Both the position numbers and the translations under genes were made by a program. A stretch of 64,000 nucleotides of DNA from Sphingomonadaceae bacterium (lineage in GTDB: Bacteria > Pseudomonadota > Alphaproteobacteria > Sphingomonadales > Sphingomonadaceae), in contig CANJUF010000001.1 of assembly GCA_947477745.1 (NCBI GenBank), forward strand, positions 186,001 through 250,000, given 5' to 3'. Positions 1 through 9,635 of the stretch are shown one piece after another (the first letter of the stretch is position 1; each line of letters begins with the position of its first letter). The notes under the pieces are model-generated. The model did no database searches, was not told where the DNA came from, and saw nothing but the letters and a program-made list of their open reading frames with translations.

Positions 1-403
1 GAACAATATCAAGGTCAACATGGTCAGCCCGGCCGGCGCAACGCGCATGGCCGAGAACATGGCGGAGGGCGAGTTTCGCGACTGGTTCCTCAAGACCTGC
101 CGCGCCGAACTTGTGTCGCCGCTGGTGGGCTTGCTGTGTCACGAGACATGCCCGGTCAGCGGCGAACTGTTCGTCGCGGGCGGCGGGCGCGTCGCGCGCA
201 CGGTCATCGGCGAAACGGCGGGCTGGACCGATCCCGACATGACCGTGGAGCAACTCGCCCAGGCCATGCCGCAGATCATGGCGCAGGAGCCAGTGGCAAA
301 TCCGCGCACCACCGGCGAGGCGCTGGCGCTGTTCATGGAAACGATGGGCTTCAGCCCCAGCGAGCCCGCTTCCGGGCTTGGAGCAGTCAAGCCGAAGAAT
401 TGA
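1..403 (+). CDS. Short-chain dehydrogenase/reductase, C-terminal part (5' end outside window)
   Basis: The reading frame is open from base 2, so the gene starts upstream of the window; about 134 residues are visible. The first visible residues NNIKVNMVSPAGATRM match the conserved SDR segment after the catalytic YxxxK (IxVNxVxPGxxxT), which contacts NAD(P). The tail continues with a typical helix (FMETMGFSP) and ends in KPKN. SDRs of this kind often act as 3-hydroxyacyl-CoA or steroid dehydrogenases. The gene faces two CoA-transferase genes and overlaps the end of one by 17 bases, which suggests an acyl-CoA or steroid-type catabolic locus (inference). The Rossmann motif and catalytic Tyr are not in the window, so the substrate cannot be judged. 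Confidence 0.75.
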   Translation, partial: NNIKVNMVSPAGATRMAENMAEGEFRDWFLKTCRAELVSPLVGLLCHETCPVSGELFVAGGGRVARTVIGETAGWTDPDMTVEQLAQAMPQIMAQEPVANPRTTGEALALFMETMGFSPSEPASGLGAVKPKN

Positions 404-1661
404 GGATCGCCCCGCTGCGGCGCAGTTCCTCCACGTCGATGCCCGCTTCGGCCAGCACCTCATCGGTGTGTTCGCCCAGCATCGGCGCGACTCGCGACAG
501 CCGCCACGGGCTTGCCGGCAAGGCATAGGGCGCGCCGGGATAGAGCACTTTGCGCCCAAGCTGCGGCTGGTCCATCTCGACCTGGAAGCCGCGATGCTTG
601 TAATGCGGATCTTCGAAGGCTTCGTCAGGAGAATAGATGATCCCCACCGGGATGTTGGCCTTCTGCGCGCTTTCGAAGAAATCATAGGCCGTCATCTGGC
701 TGCTGGCATAGGCCAGCGCCTCGCGCGCCGCGCCGAAGATCGCGGTGATCTCATCGTCTATGCCGACCCGCGAGATGTCGAGCACCGGGTGGTGCGTGCC
801 CATTTCCAGGAAGACGGTCTCGGGAAAGTCCTTGTCGAAGCCATGCTGGCGAAACCATTCCAGCATCAGCGTGTACTGCTTGGCGGTGCGCGGCGGCAAG
901 CCGGTGTTGACGTAGCGGCCGTCCTTGCAGCGGTACTGGGTCGGCATCGATGGATTGGTGCCCGCGTGGCGCCCGGTCTGGCGCTGCACTTGCTCCTGCG
1001 CCACCAGCCAGGTGTAGCTCGACAGCTCAGTGGTGACATTGGCTGCGGCATTCAGGGAAACGTCGATCTTCTGGCCTTGGCCGCCCGCCTCGCGAAAAAT
1101 CAGCGCCGTCAGCGCGGCCTGCACCGCGAAATGCTCACCCATCGCATAGCCGTGATCGCCCATCGGCCGGATCGGCGGCAGGTCGTGGTCGTCATAGCCG
1201 CACACGGCCGTGACCCCGCCGCTGGCCAGGATCGTGAGGTCCGTCGCCTGCTCCGAAGCGCGCGGACCATCCGGGCCGAACGGCGTGATCGACACATGGA
1301 TGAGCCTTGGCATCGCGCCCGTCAGCGCATCGTCGCCAAGCCCGGCCGCCGCGAGCACACCGGGGTCTTCAGCCTCGAGCAGCAGGTCCCCGCCGGCGAT
1401 CAAGGTCAGCAAGGCTTCCCGGCCCTGCGGCACGTTCCAGTCGAGCGCCATGCCGCGCTTCGATGTGTTGTAGTGCCACCAGTGGAGGCTGCGCTCGGGA
1501 TCGGGCACGTCGCCCGCGAAGGGCGCGTATCGGCGCGCGGCAGCACCCGCCAGCGGTTCGATAACGATCACATCCGCGCCCATGTCGGCAAGCAGCTTGC
1601 CAGCCAGAGCGCAGCGCTCGTGCGCCAGCTCGATCACGCGGATCCCGGCAAGCGCGCTCAT
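387..1661 (-). CDS. CaiB/BaiF (family III) CoA-transferase
   Basis: Predicted 424-residue family III CoA-transferase, which moves CoA between acyl-CoA and a free carboxylic acid in the cytoplasm. The N-terminus (LAGIRVIELAH, then LLADMGADVIVIEP) is the usual CaiB nucleotide-fold start. GEHFAVQAALTALIFR and the C-terminal GAPYALPASPWRLSRVAPMLGEHTDEVL are family hallmarks. The start at 1661 is chosen because its ATG overlaps the TGA of the upstream CoA-transferase (ATGA), giving translational coupling; a longer open frame upstream lies inside that gene. The substrate is not evident. The paired arrangement may mean two subunits of one enzyme or two successive activation steps. Confidence 0.9.
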   Translation of the reverse strand: MSALAGIRVIELAHERCALAGKLLADMGADVIVIEPLAGAAARRYAPFAGDVPDPERSLHWWHYNTSKRGMALDWNVPQGREALLTLIAGGDLLLEAEDPGVLAAAGLGDDALTGAMPRLIHVSITPFGPDGPRASEQATDLTILASGGVTAVCGYDDHDLPPIRPMGDHGYAMGEHFAVQAALTALIFREAGGQGQKIDVSLNAAANVTTELSSYTWLVAQEQVQRQTGRHAGTNPSMPTQYRCKDGRYVNTGLPPRTAKQYTLMLEWFRQHGFDKDFPETVFLEMGTHHPVLDISRVGIDDEITAIFGAAREALAYASSQMTAYDFFESAQKANIPVGIIYSPDEAFEDPHYKHRGFQVEMDQPQLGRKVLYPGAPYALPASPWRLSRVAPMLGEHTDEVLAEAGIDVEELRRSGAILNSSA

Positions 1662-2890
1662 ATCACGCCCTCCTCGCGCAGCGCCGCGACAGCCTTTGCG
1701 TCCATGCCCAGAAGACCGGTGAGCACCTGCTCGGTATGTTCGCCGAGGCACGGTGCGCCGCGTTCGATCACCGGCGGGGTGCGCGACATGCGCAGCGGCA
1801 GGCCGTCAACCTGCACCTCGCCCATCGCGCTGTGCGTGACCTTGGGCCACAGGTTGAAATGCTCGTTGGCGGGATCGAGGTCGATCCGCTCGCGCGCGTC
1901 GAGCACGGCGGCGGCGGCGATCCCGGCCTGCTGGAGGCGTTGGTGCAGCACGAACTTGTCATGCCGCGCGCACCACGCGTTCAACTGCCGGTCAAGCTCG
2001 TCCTGCCCGGCAATCCGGCCTTCGAGCGAGCGCCACTGCGCCGCCAAAGCCCAATTCTCACCGATTTCGTCCGCCAATCTGTGCCAGTCCGCATCATTGC
2101 GGCAGGCGATGGCGATCCACTGATCCTCGCCCAAGGCGCGGTAGATGCCGTGCGGCGCCATGGCCGGCCACTGGCAGCGGTTGCCAATCGGGCGGCCCTC
2201 ACTGCGCGCCTTGCGGCCATTGACCGTATAGTCGAGCAGCGCCGGCCCATGAAGCGTCAGCCCGGTATCGCAGCACGCCATGTCCACCCATTGCCCCTCG
2301 CCAGTGCGCATGCGATGAAACAGCGCCAGCAGGATCGCCATCGACATGTAGTGCCCGCCGGTGTGGTCCATATAGCTGAAGCCCCAGCCTGCCGGTTCCC
2401 TGTCGGGCAGGCCGGAATTGAAGGTGAGGCCAGAGAGCGCCTGCACGATCGGCCCCCAGGTCTTGAAGTCGCGGTAAGGGCCGGAGTGGCCGAAGCCGCA
2501 GTTAGAGACATATATTATGTCGGGCCTGATCTCGCGCAGCCGTTCGTAGCCGAAGCCCAGCCGCTCGAGCACGCCCGCCGCAAAGTTTTCGGTCACCACG
2601 TCGGACTTGGCGATGATCTCCTCAAGTATCTCGCGTCCGCGCGCGGTCTTGAGGTTGAGCGTGATGCCCAGCTTTTCGACGTTGTGGTTGTTGAACCCGC
2701 CGCCAAGATCGGGTCCGCGCCGCTCGTCGACGAAAGGCGGGGTGTTGCGCAGAACGTCCCAGGCGCCGTTGTTGGTCGGATCCTCGATGCGGATCACTTC
2801 CGCGCCGAACGCCGCCATCCATTTAGTCGCCGCAGCCCCGGCAAGCTGCCCGGTGAAATCGCAAAACCGTATGCCCGAAAGCGCGCTCAT
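1658..2890 (-). CDS. CaiB/BaiF (family III) CoA-transferase, upstream paralogue
   Basis: Predicted 410-residue family III CoA-transferase. It begins LSGIRFCDFTGQLAG, followed by AAFGAEVIRIEDP, then the YVSNCGFGHSGPYRDFKTWGPIVQA block typical of the family (the GPY/GP loop near the CoA site), and MRTGEGQWVDMACCDTGL. The C-terminal PPVIERGAPCLGEHTEQVL matches family ends. It is the first gene of a two-gene minus-strand operon, overlapping the next CoA-transferase by four bases. The two are paralogues but clearly diverged. Formyl-CoA, carnitine and bile-acid CoA-transferases share the fold, so the substrate is left open. Confidence 0.9.
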   Translation of the reverse strand: MSALSGIRFCDFTGQLAGAAATKWMAAFGAEVIRIEDPTNNGAWDVLRNTPPFVDERRGPDLGGGFNNHNVEKLGITLNLKTARGREILEEIIAKSDVVTENFAAGVLERLGFGYERLREIRPDIIYVSNCGFGHSGPYRDFKTWGPIVQALSGLTFNSGLPDREPAGWGFSYMDHTGGHYMSMAILLALFHRMRTGEGQWVDMACCDTGLTLHGPALLDYTVNGRKARSEGRPIGNRCQWPAMAPHGIYRALGEDQWIAIACRNDADWHRLADEIGENWALAAQWRSLEGRIAGQDELDRQLNAWCARHDKFVLHQRLQQAGIAAAAVLDARERIDLDPANEHFNLWPKVTHSAMGEVQVDGLPLRMSRTPPVIERGAPCLGEHTEQVLTGLLGMDAKAVAALREEGVI

Positions 2891-3028
2891 CCCGTCCGTC
2901 CCTCATGCCCGGGTCGCTTCGCCCGGTTTTTCCCATTGCCCCGAATCCAGGACGCATCATCCACCAAAGCCATTGACGCAGCCGCATCGGAAATGGCAAG
3001 CGCGCAAAATACGCTGCGGCGCAAGCGG

Positions 3029-3102
3029 GCGGGTATAGCATAGTGGTAATGCACTAGCCTTCCAAGCTAGCTAGAGGGGTTCGATTCCCCTTACCCGCTC
3101 CA
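3029..3102 (+). tRNA. tRNA-Gly (UCC)
   Basis: A full cloverleaf can be drawn: acceptor GCGGGTA (3029-3035) with TACCCGC (3092-3098), discriminator T3099 and an encoded CCA (3100-3102). The anticodon stem CTAGC/GCTAG encloses the loop CTTCCAA, anticodon TCC at 3061-3063. The T-arm reads GGGGT-TCGATTC-CCCT. Length is 74 nt. It sits alone between the CoA-transferases and rluE. Confidence 0.97.
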
Positions 3103-3107
3103 ATTCC

Positions 3108-3659
3108 TCACACCGTCACTTCGCGCCATTCGCCCGGTGCCAGGCCGTCGAGCGTCCAGTCGCCCACGCGCCAGCGCACCAGCCGCAGCGTCGGCAGGCC
3201 GACAGCAGCGGTCATCCGGCGCACCTGCCGGTTGCGGCCTTCGCTGATGGTGAGCGAAAGCCAGCTATCCGGCACCGACTTGCGAAACCGCACCGGCGGA
3301 TCGCGCGGCCACAGCGCTGGCGGATCGATCGCCTCAGCCTCGGCGGGGCGCGTCATTCCGTCCTTGAGCATCACGCCCTTGCGCAGCGCGGCAAGCGCCT
3401 CGTCGCCCACTTCGCCTTCGACCTGAACGAGGTAAGTCTTTCGTACCTTGTGCCGGGGTTCGGCGATGCGCGCGTGGAGACGGCCGTCATCCGTAAGCAG
3501 CAGCAACCCCTCGCTGTCGCGATCCAGCCGCCCTGCGGGATAGACGCCTGGTACCTTGATATAGGCGGACAGCGTTTCGCGCTCCGTTCCTTCGCTTCCC
3601 TTGTCAGTGAACTGGCTGAGCACGCCCATCGGCTTGTTGAACAGGATGAGGCGCGCCAT
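3108..3659 (-). CDS. rluE: 23S rRNA pseudouridine synthase, RluE-like
   Basis: Predicted 183-residue pseudouridine synthase of the RsuA/RluE group, lacking an S4 domain as RluE does. Motifs: [11 protein letters not shown] at residues 7-17, the catalytic motif [14 protein letters not shown] with Asp46, KVRKTYLV, and the C-terminal [23 protein letters not shown]. The E. coli homologue modifies U2457 of 23S rRNA. Length and motif order fit RluE better than the longer RluB or RsuA. The gene lies just after tRNA-Gly on the opposite strand. Confidence 0.88.
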   Translation of the reverse strand: MARLILFNKPMGVLSQFTDKGSEGTERETLSAYIKVPGVYPAGRLDRDSEGLLLLTDDGRLHARIAEPRHKVRKTYLVQVEGEVGDEALAALRKGVMLKDGMTRPAEAEAIDPPALWPRDPPVRFRKSVPDSWLSLTISEGRNRQVRRMTAAVGLPTLRLVRWRVGDWTLDGLAPGEWREVTV

Positions 3660-3688
3660 TGATGGTCTTTAGGCTGCGGCTGCGCGAA

Positions 3689-4221
3689 TTACAGCCCCTG
3701 GTTCAGCCGCAAACCCATCATGTCAATGCCGGGGTTCTGCTCGCCAAACAGCGTGGCATGGCTGACGTGCATCCAGCTTGCCTCGAGCGAAAGCCGATCA
3801 CTCGCGCGCCAGCCAAGCCCGATCTCGGGTTCGAACAGTACCCGGCTGCCCAGCCCCCGATCGCGGCCATTGACGGGGTCGGCGCGGTGCGTGTCGCCAT
3901 CGTGGACGACGATGGCAACCGCAGGCCGCAGATATAGCCGGCCCTTGCCAATCGTCCACGAAAGGCCCGCTCCCGCAAACGAGGTATCACCCACCGTATT
4001 GATTGACGCGATGACATAGGGGCCGGCTTGCCGATCGCATGCCAGCGCTCGATCGGCTTGAAGCGGTAGCCCAGCGCGATATCGGCCCCTCCCTCGGCGC
4101 CCTTGAGCGTCAGGGGGGTATCGACCTCATGGACATAGGCACCGGCGAACATCTCGTCGGCACGGGCAGGACCGGCAGCGATCAGGGCGGCGGCTGCAAG
4201 CAGGCGGAAAAGATGTCTCAT
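3689..4221 (-). pseudogene. Lipid A 3-O-deacylase (PagL-like), frameshifted
   Basis: The 5' part (from ATG at 4221) encodes a signal peptide ending GPARA, then mature outer-membrane-barrel sequence up to GKPAP near 4022. The frame then shifts by one base and continues as YVIASINTVGDTSF through to 3689. Joined, it gives about 177 residues with the PagL-type active-site segment SWMHVSHATLFGEQNPG (H-x-S, with a Glu downstream) and a terminal barrel strand. PagL removes the 3-O acyl chain of lipid A in the outer membrane. The break coincides with a four-G run at 4019-4022; adding one base there restores the frame. It may be a real pseudogene, a phase-variable state or a sequencing error. Confidence 0.72.
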
Positions 4222-4376
4222 CGTCTGGCTCCATGCCCGAAAATTGCGGAGGTGTCGTTAGCGGGAGCGGCGAAGCGATGCGCTGTCCCGGCTTCGCACA
4301 GTGGCAAGGCAATGTATCAACGCAGGCCAAGGCGGCGCGGGGCCGCCGCCCCTATCCCCCCGGCGCGGCGGCGCCT

Positions 4377-5780
4377 ATGGGCATGGGCATGACCGGCCGG
4401 ACCATACCTTCACCTTTTCGCATCGAGCTTGGCGCCACCTTGCGGCTGGCCGGGCCGCTCGCGATGGCGAACCTGCTGCAGATGGCGGTCTATGCAATCG
4501 ACGTAATCTTCGTCGCCCGGCTGGGCGCCGATTCCCTGGCCGCGGCAAGCCTTGGCACTGCGGTGTTCGGCTCGGTCATGTGGGGTTTCCAGGGCCTCAT
4601 CAGCGGCGCAGCGCCGCTCATCGCCGCCGAACTCGGGCGCGGCCGCCACGCCTTGCGCGAAGTGCGCCGGACGATGCGCATGGGCCTGTGGCTCTCCGTC
4701 GCATGCTGGCTGGCGGGGACGCTCATCTGCCTCGGCGCGGAGCCGTTCATGCTGGCGACCGGGCAGGATCCGGCGATCTCGGCCAGGTCGGGTCAGTTCG
4801 TCATGCTGCTGTCGCTGGCGATCGCGCCGACCGTGGCGAGCGGACTGCTGCGCATTTTCGTTTCGGCGCTAGGCCGTCCGGTCTTCGCGATGGCGATTAC
4901 CGGGCTGGCAATCGTGCTCAACGCGCTTGGCAACTGGATATTCGTCTTCGGCAAACTGGGCGCACCCGCCCTGGGACTGAACGGATCGGCGATTTCGACG
5001 ATCCTAACCGCCTTCGCGACCCTGGCCGCCTATGCCCTCGCCATCCGGAGCGACCGTCGCATGCGGCGCTATCACCTGTTCGGGCGCTGGTGGCGGGCCG
5101 AATGGCGGCGCCTGCGCCAGATTGCCCGGATCGGCCTGCCGATCGCCGCGACCGTCATCGCCGAGGGCGGACTGTTCAACGGCGCCGCGTTCCTGATGGG
5201 CCTGATCGGCACTGCGCAGCTTGCCGGACATACCGTTGCGTTGCAGATCGCCGCTTTTGCCTTCCAGATCCCGTTTGGCATGGCTCAAGCGGCCACGATC
5301 CGCGTCGGCTTTCACTATGGCGCGTCGAATTGGGCGGGCGTTGGCCACGCCGGCTGGGCGGCGATCGTCTCGTGCCTGGGCTTCCAGCTAGCCAGTTCGG
5401 CGGTGATGGTGCTGGCTCCCTCGGTTGTGATCTCCGCCTATGTCGATCCGCGAGCTGCCGCCAATGCGGCATTGGTGGGATTTGCTACGCAGTTCCTGCT
5501 GGTCGGCGCCGCGTTCCAGCTTTTCGACGGAATTCAGGCGGTTGCAGCGGGGGCGCTGCGCGGCCTGCAGGACACGCGCGTGCCGATGGTGATCGCACTG
5601 ATCGGTTACTGGCCAATCGGCTTCGCATTGTCATGGGCGCTGGGACTGCACACGCCGCTTGGCGGCGTCGGGGTCTGGATCGGGCTGGCGGCCGGGCTGG
5701 TGGTAGTCGCCTGTGCGTTGCTGCTGCGCTGGTCGCGCCGGGCGGCCTTCAACCTCGTTCCCAGTGCGGAACAGGCATAA
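4377..5780 (+). CDS. MATE family efflux transporter (NorM-like)
   Basis: Predicted 467-residue inner-membrane protein with about 12 hydrophobic segments in two related halves, as in MATE cation/drug antiporters that export drugs using Na+ or H+ gradients. Typical MATE features: AGPLAMANLLQMAVYAIDVIFVARLG at the first helix, TAVFGSVMWGFQGL, and in the second half GLPIAATVIAEGG and RGLQDTRVPM. The open frame extends back to 4233, but that stretch is Gly/Arg/Pro-rich and unlike a transporter. I chose the first of three in-frame ATGs (4377, 4383, 4389) next to the conserved sequence; none has a convincing ribosome-binding site. Divergent from the pagL-like gene. Confidence 0.9.
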   Translation: MGMGMTGRTIPSPFRIELGATLRLAGPLAMANLLQMAVYAIDVIFVARLGADSLAAASLGTAVFGSVMWGFQGLISGAAPLIAAELGRGRHALREVRRTMRMGLWLSVACWLAGTLICLGAEPFMLATGQDPAISARSGQFVMLLSLAIAPTVASGLLRIFVSALGRPVFAMAITGLAIVLNALGNWIFVFGKLGAPALGLNGSAISTILTAFATLAAYALAIRSDRRMRRYHLFGRWWRAEWRRLRQIARIGLPIAATVIAEGGLFNGAAFLMGLIGTAQLAGHTVALQIAAFAFQIPFGMAQAATIRVGFHYGASNWAGVGHAGWAAIVSCLGFQLASSAVMVLAPSVVISAYVDPRAAANAALVGFATQFLLVGAAFQLFDGIQAVAAGALRGLQDTRVPMVIALIGYWPIGFALSWALGLHTPLGGVGVWIGLAAGLVVVACALLLRWSRRAAFNLVPSAEQA

Positions 5781-5799
5781 GATTTTCGTCCCGAATCGC

Positions 5800-5828
5800 T
5801 TGACGCGCCACCGGCCCGCACCCATATG
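5800..5828 (+). promoter_or_regulatory. Sigma-70-type promoter of groESL
   Basis: TTGACG at 5800-5805 and CATATG at 5823-5828 are separated by 17 bases. A start site would fall around 5835, right at the CIRCE operator. The position, 70 bases before groES, supports it as the housekeeping promoter of the operon. Confidence 0.7.
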
Positions 5829-5836
5829 CGCGCCCG

Positions 5837-5863
5837 TTGGCACTCCCGCACCGAGAGTGCCAA
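5837..5863 (+). promoter_or_regulatory. CIRCE operator (HrcA binding site) of groESL
   Basis: TTGGCACTC (5837-5845), nine bases, then GAGTGCCAA (5855-5863) form a perfect inverted repeat. The classic CIRCE is TTAGCACTC-N9-GAGTGCTAA; this copy has one symmetric substitution in each arm. It sits at the predicted transcription start, so bound HrcA repressor would block groESL transcription outside heat shock. Confidence 0.92.
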
Positions 5864-5897
5864 AACGTTCATGAGTTAAATTGAGGAGGGTTATCCC

Positions 5898-6185
5898 ATG
5901 AGTTTTCGTCCGTTGCACGACCGTGTTCTCGTGCGCCGCGTCGAGGCCGAGGAAAAGACGGCCGGCGGCATCATCATTCCTGACAGCGCCAAGGAAAAGC
6001 CCGCTGAGGGCGAGATCGTCTCTGTCGGCGAAGGCCTGCGCGACGACGACGGCGACCGCATTGCGCTCGACGTCAAGGCTGGCGACCGCGTGCTGTTCGG
6101 CAAGTGGTCGGGCACCGAAGTCACCGTCGACGGCGAAGAGCTGTTGATCATGAAGGAAAGCGACATTCTCGGCATCATCGGCTGA
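5898..6185 (+). CDS. groES: Co-chaperonin GroES
   Basis: 95 residues, the standard GroES length. It starts [33 protein letters not shown], containing the mobile loop ([10 protein letters not shown]) that docks on GroEL, and ends SDILGIIG. It forms the heptameric lid of the GroEL folding chamber in the cytoplasm. A strong Shine-Dalgarno (GAGGAGGG, 5883-5890) precedes the ATG. It is the first gene of groES-groEL, controlled by the upstream CIRCE element. Confidence 0.98.
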   Translation: MSFRPLHDRVLVRRVEAEEKTAGGIIIPDSAKEKPAEGEIVSVGEGLRDDDGDRIALDVKAGDRVLFGKWSGTEVTVDGEELLIMKESDILGIIG

Positions 6186-6227
6186 GAAGGCTCCGCTCCC
6201 GTCTATCCAACCCAATCAAGAAGGTAA

Positions 6228-7874
<1,647 letters not shown>

Positions 7875-7901
7875 TTCGAAGCTTACGACTAACGTAATGC
7901 T

Positions 7902-7933
7902 GGGGCCGGGAGGAGCGATTCTCCCGGCCCTTT
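7902..7933 (+). terminator. Rho-independent terminator after groEL
   Basis: GGGCCGGGAG (7903-7912) pairs perfectly with CTCCCGGCCC (7921-7930) across an 8-base loop, followed by a short T run. It lies 28 bases after the groEL stop. Confidence 0.8.
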
Positions 7934-8070
7934 GCATTTGGGCCAAGGCAAACTACCCTTTTGCATCGGGTCGGCGCAGCTGGGACTCGCTTCGTCGCGC
8001 TGGCTGTTGGGCGGCAGGACCGAGAGGGATTAAGGTAAAATACAGTGTCTTGGGGGTAATTGCTGATTCC

Positions 8071-9087
8071 ATGGCAAGCGCACGAATCATAAAAAGGTTG
8101 GCGGGTTTCGCATCGGCGCTGGCACTTTCCGCCAGCGTCCTGTTTGTGCCTGCCTCCGCGCAGGCCGAAGATCTCAGCACGCTCGAGCACGCGTTCGACA
8201 ACGCGCTGGTCAGGCAGGACCGCAGCCCGAAGGTTTACCAGTCGAGTTTCGAAGCGCAGCTCGCTGCCCTGACGGAAGCCTCGCAGGGCCGGATCGGTGT
8301 CGCCGCAATGGACCTGTCGACCGGTCAGACCGTCGATGTTCTTGGCGCGCAACGCTTTCCGATGGCGAGTACCAGCAAGATCGCCATAGCCGCTACTTTC
8401 CTTGAGGGGGTCGAGCAGCGGCGCTGGAGCCTGACCAGCCAGTTTCCGCTGATGGTTGCCGTACGCTCAGCCGCGAATTCCACGCCGGTAGCCCCGGTCC
8501 AGGCAGGCGAGTCCATGCAGGCGATCGAACTGATCGAACTGATGATCACGCGCAGCAGCAATCCGGCGACCGACGCGCTGCTCGCCGCTGTCGGCGGTCC
8601 CCAGGCGGTGAACGACTGGGCACGGCGCGCCGGGATCAGCGATTTCCGGATCGACCGCGACATCGCCACTCTGGTTCGCGACGATGGCGATGTCGATCCT
8701 GCGACAGTCATCGATTACCGCGACAGCGCGACACCGCTGGCCATGGTCCAGCTGCTAAGCGGGCTTTACCGTGGAAAGTGGCTGCAGGCGAGGCACCGCG
8801 ATGTAATCCTCGGCGCAATGGAACGCTGCAAGACCGGCAAGCGGCGCATTCCCGCGCTGCTCCCCGAAAATGCCATGGTCGCGCACAAGACCGGCTCGCT
8901 TTACAACACTAGCAGCGATGTCGGCATTGTCTGGACGCCTGAAGGGCGGGCCATTGCCGTTGCGATCTATGTCACCGGGCAAGGCTCGCGCCTCAATCGC
9001 GAGACGCGGATCGCGCAGCTCGCGCGTGCGATTTACGACGGCTACGCCAGCGGCGCTGCGCTTCCGCGCAGGACTGCGCTGCGCTAA
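8071..9087 (+). CDS. Secreted class A beta-lactamase-like serine hydrolase
   Basis: Predicted 338-residue exported protein. The start at 8071 gives a clean signal peptide (basic n-region RIIKRL, hydrophobic core, cleavage after ASAQA near residue 32). Penicillin-recognising motifs are present: STSK with the nucleophile Ser100 and Lys103, an SSN triad in RSSNPATDALL, and HKTGSLYN near residue 272. The family covers beta-lactamases and related periplasmic hydrolases. The omega-loop Glu that deacylates penicillins (Glu166, in ExxLN) is not evident: the matching stretch reads DIATLVRDDGD before DYRDSATPLAM. A true beta-lactamase role is therefore uncertain. It stands alone after the groEL terminator. 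Confidence 0.85.
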   Translation: MASARIIKRLAGFASALALSASVLFVPASAQAEDLSTLEHAFDNALVRQDRSPKVYQSSFEAQLAALTEASQGRIGVAAMDLSTGQTVDVLGAQRFPMASTSKIAIAATFLEGVEQRRWSLTSQFPLMVAVRSAANSTPVAPVQAGESMQAIELIELMITRSSNPATDALLAAVGGPQAVNDWARRAGISDFRIDRDIATLVRDDGDVDPATVIDYRDSATPLAMVQLLSGLYRGKWLQARHRDVILGAMERCKTGKRRIPALLPENAMVAHKTGSLYNTSSDVGIVWTPEGRAIAVAIYVTGQGSRLNRETRIAQLARAIYDGYASGAALPRRTALR

Positions 9088-9138
9088 TTTCGGCGGTCCG
9101 ACGGCAGCGCGAATTTCGGATTTCGGGTAGAGATTGGC

Positions 9139-9441
9139 CTATTCGGCCTGGAGCGCGGCTTCGGCGTCGGCAGCGGCCTGTTCGGCGGCGGCTGCCTGGT
9201 CGTTCGCGGTCTGCTCGACCTCCATGGCTTCGGTATCGGTCGCAGCTTCGGCATCGGCGGCCGCGTCATCGGCGGCAGCCTCAGCTGCGCCAGGCTCCTC
9301 AGCCATCGTTTCGGTTTCGACAATGGCTTCGTCGGCCATGGCTTCGGTATCGGCGGAAGCATCGCCGCTATCTGCATTCGAGCACGCTGCAAGAGCAATG
9401 GCGCCAAGAGCGGCAGTAGCGGCGAAAACGAACTTGCGCAT
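9139..9441 (-). CDS. Small Ala/Glu-rich lipoprotein
   Basis: 100 residues from the ATG at 9441, which is preferred over the longer open frame because it gives a lipoprotein signal peptide (MRKFVFAATAALGAIALAAC) with lipobox LAAC and acylation at Cys20. The mature part is about 80 residues of Ala, Glu, Asp and Thr without recognisable domain, probably disordered or helical in the periplasm. It is a tandem paralogue of the next gene upstream, with the same length, start MRK and lipobox position. No function can be assigned. Confidence 0.7.
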   Translation of the reverse strand: MRKFVFAATAALGAIALAACSNADSGDASADTEAMADEAIVETETMAEEPGAAEAAADDAAADAEAATDTEAMEVEQTANDQAAAAEQAAADAEAALQAE

Positions 9442-9578
9442 CGATGCGATTCCTTGAACGTCTGAGGTAACAATGGGCCAATACCAGCCCGCTTCGCGCT
9501 TCAGGATAGGCAGAATGCCATCAGCCTGCAAGCGCCCGAAGATGGATGCACTATTCAACTGTCCGGGCTTTGGACAAG

Positions 9579-9612
9579 AAAAGGGCGCGGGAACCGAACC
9601 GGCCCCGCGCCC
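9579..9612 (-). terminator. Rho-independent terminator after the upstream Ala-rich lipoprotein
   Basis: On the minus strand CCCGCGCCC-type stems formed by 9604-9612 and 9583-9591 (nine perfect base pairs) are followed by TTTT (9582-9579). It lies 24 bases past the stop of the lipoprotein gene at 9636, so the two paralogues are probably separate transcripts. Confidence 0.8.
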
Positions 9613-9635
9613 TGATCAGTCAAGAGGTAACCGAA

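Noticed and set aside
378..2123. 581-codon plus-strand open frame opposite the CoA-transferases
   Set aside because: It is antisense to two clear CaiB/BaiF genes, is His/Arg/Ala-rich and has no domain; a shadow of GC-rich codon bias.
4301..5803. 500-codon second plus-strand frame over the MATE gene
   Set aside because: Arg/Gly/Pro-rich with no hydrophobic segments; the MATE frame explains the region.
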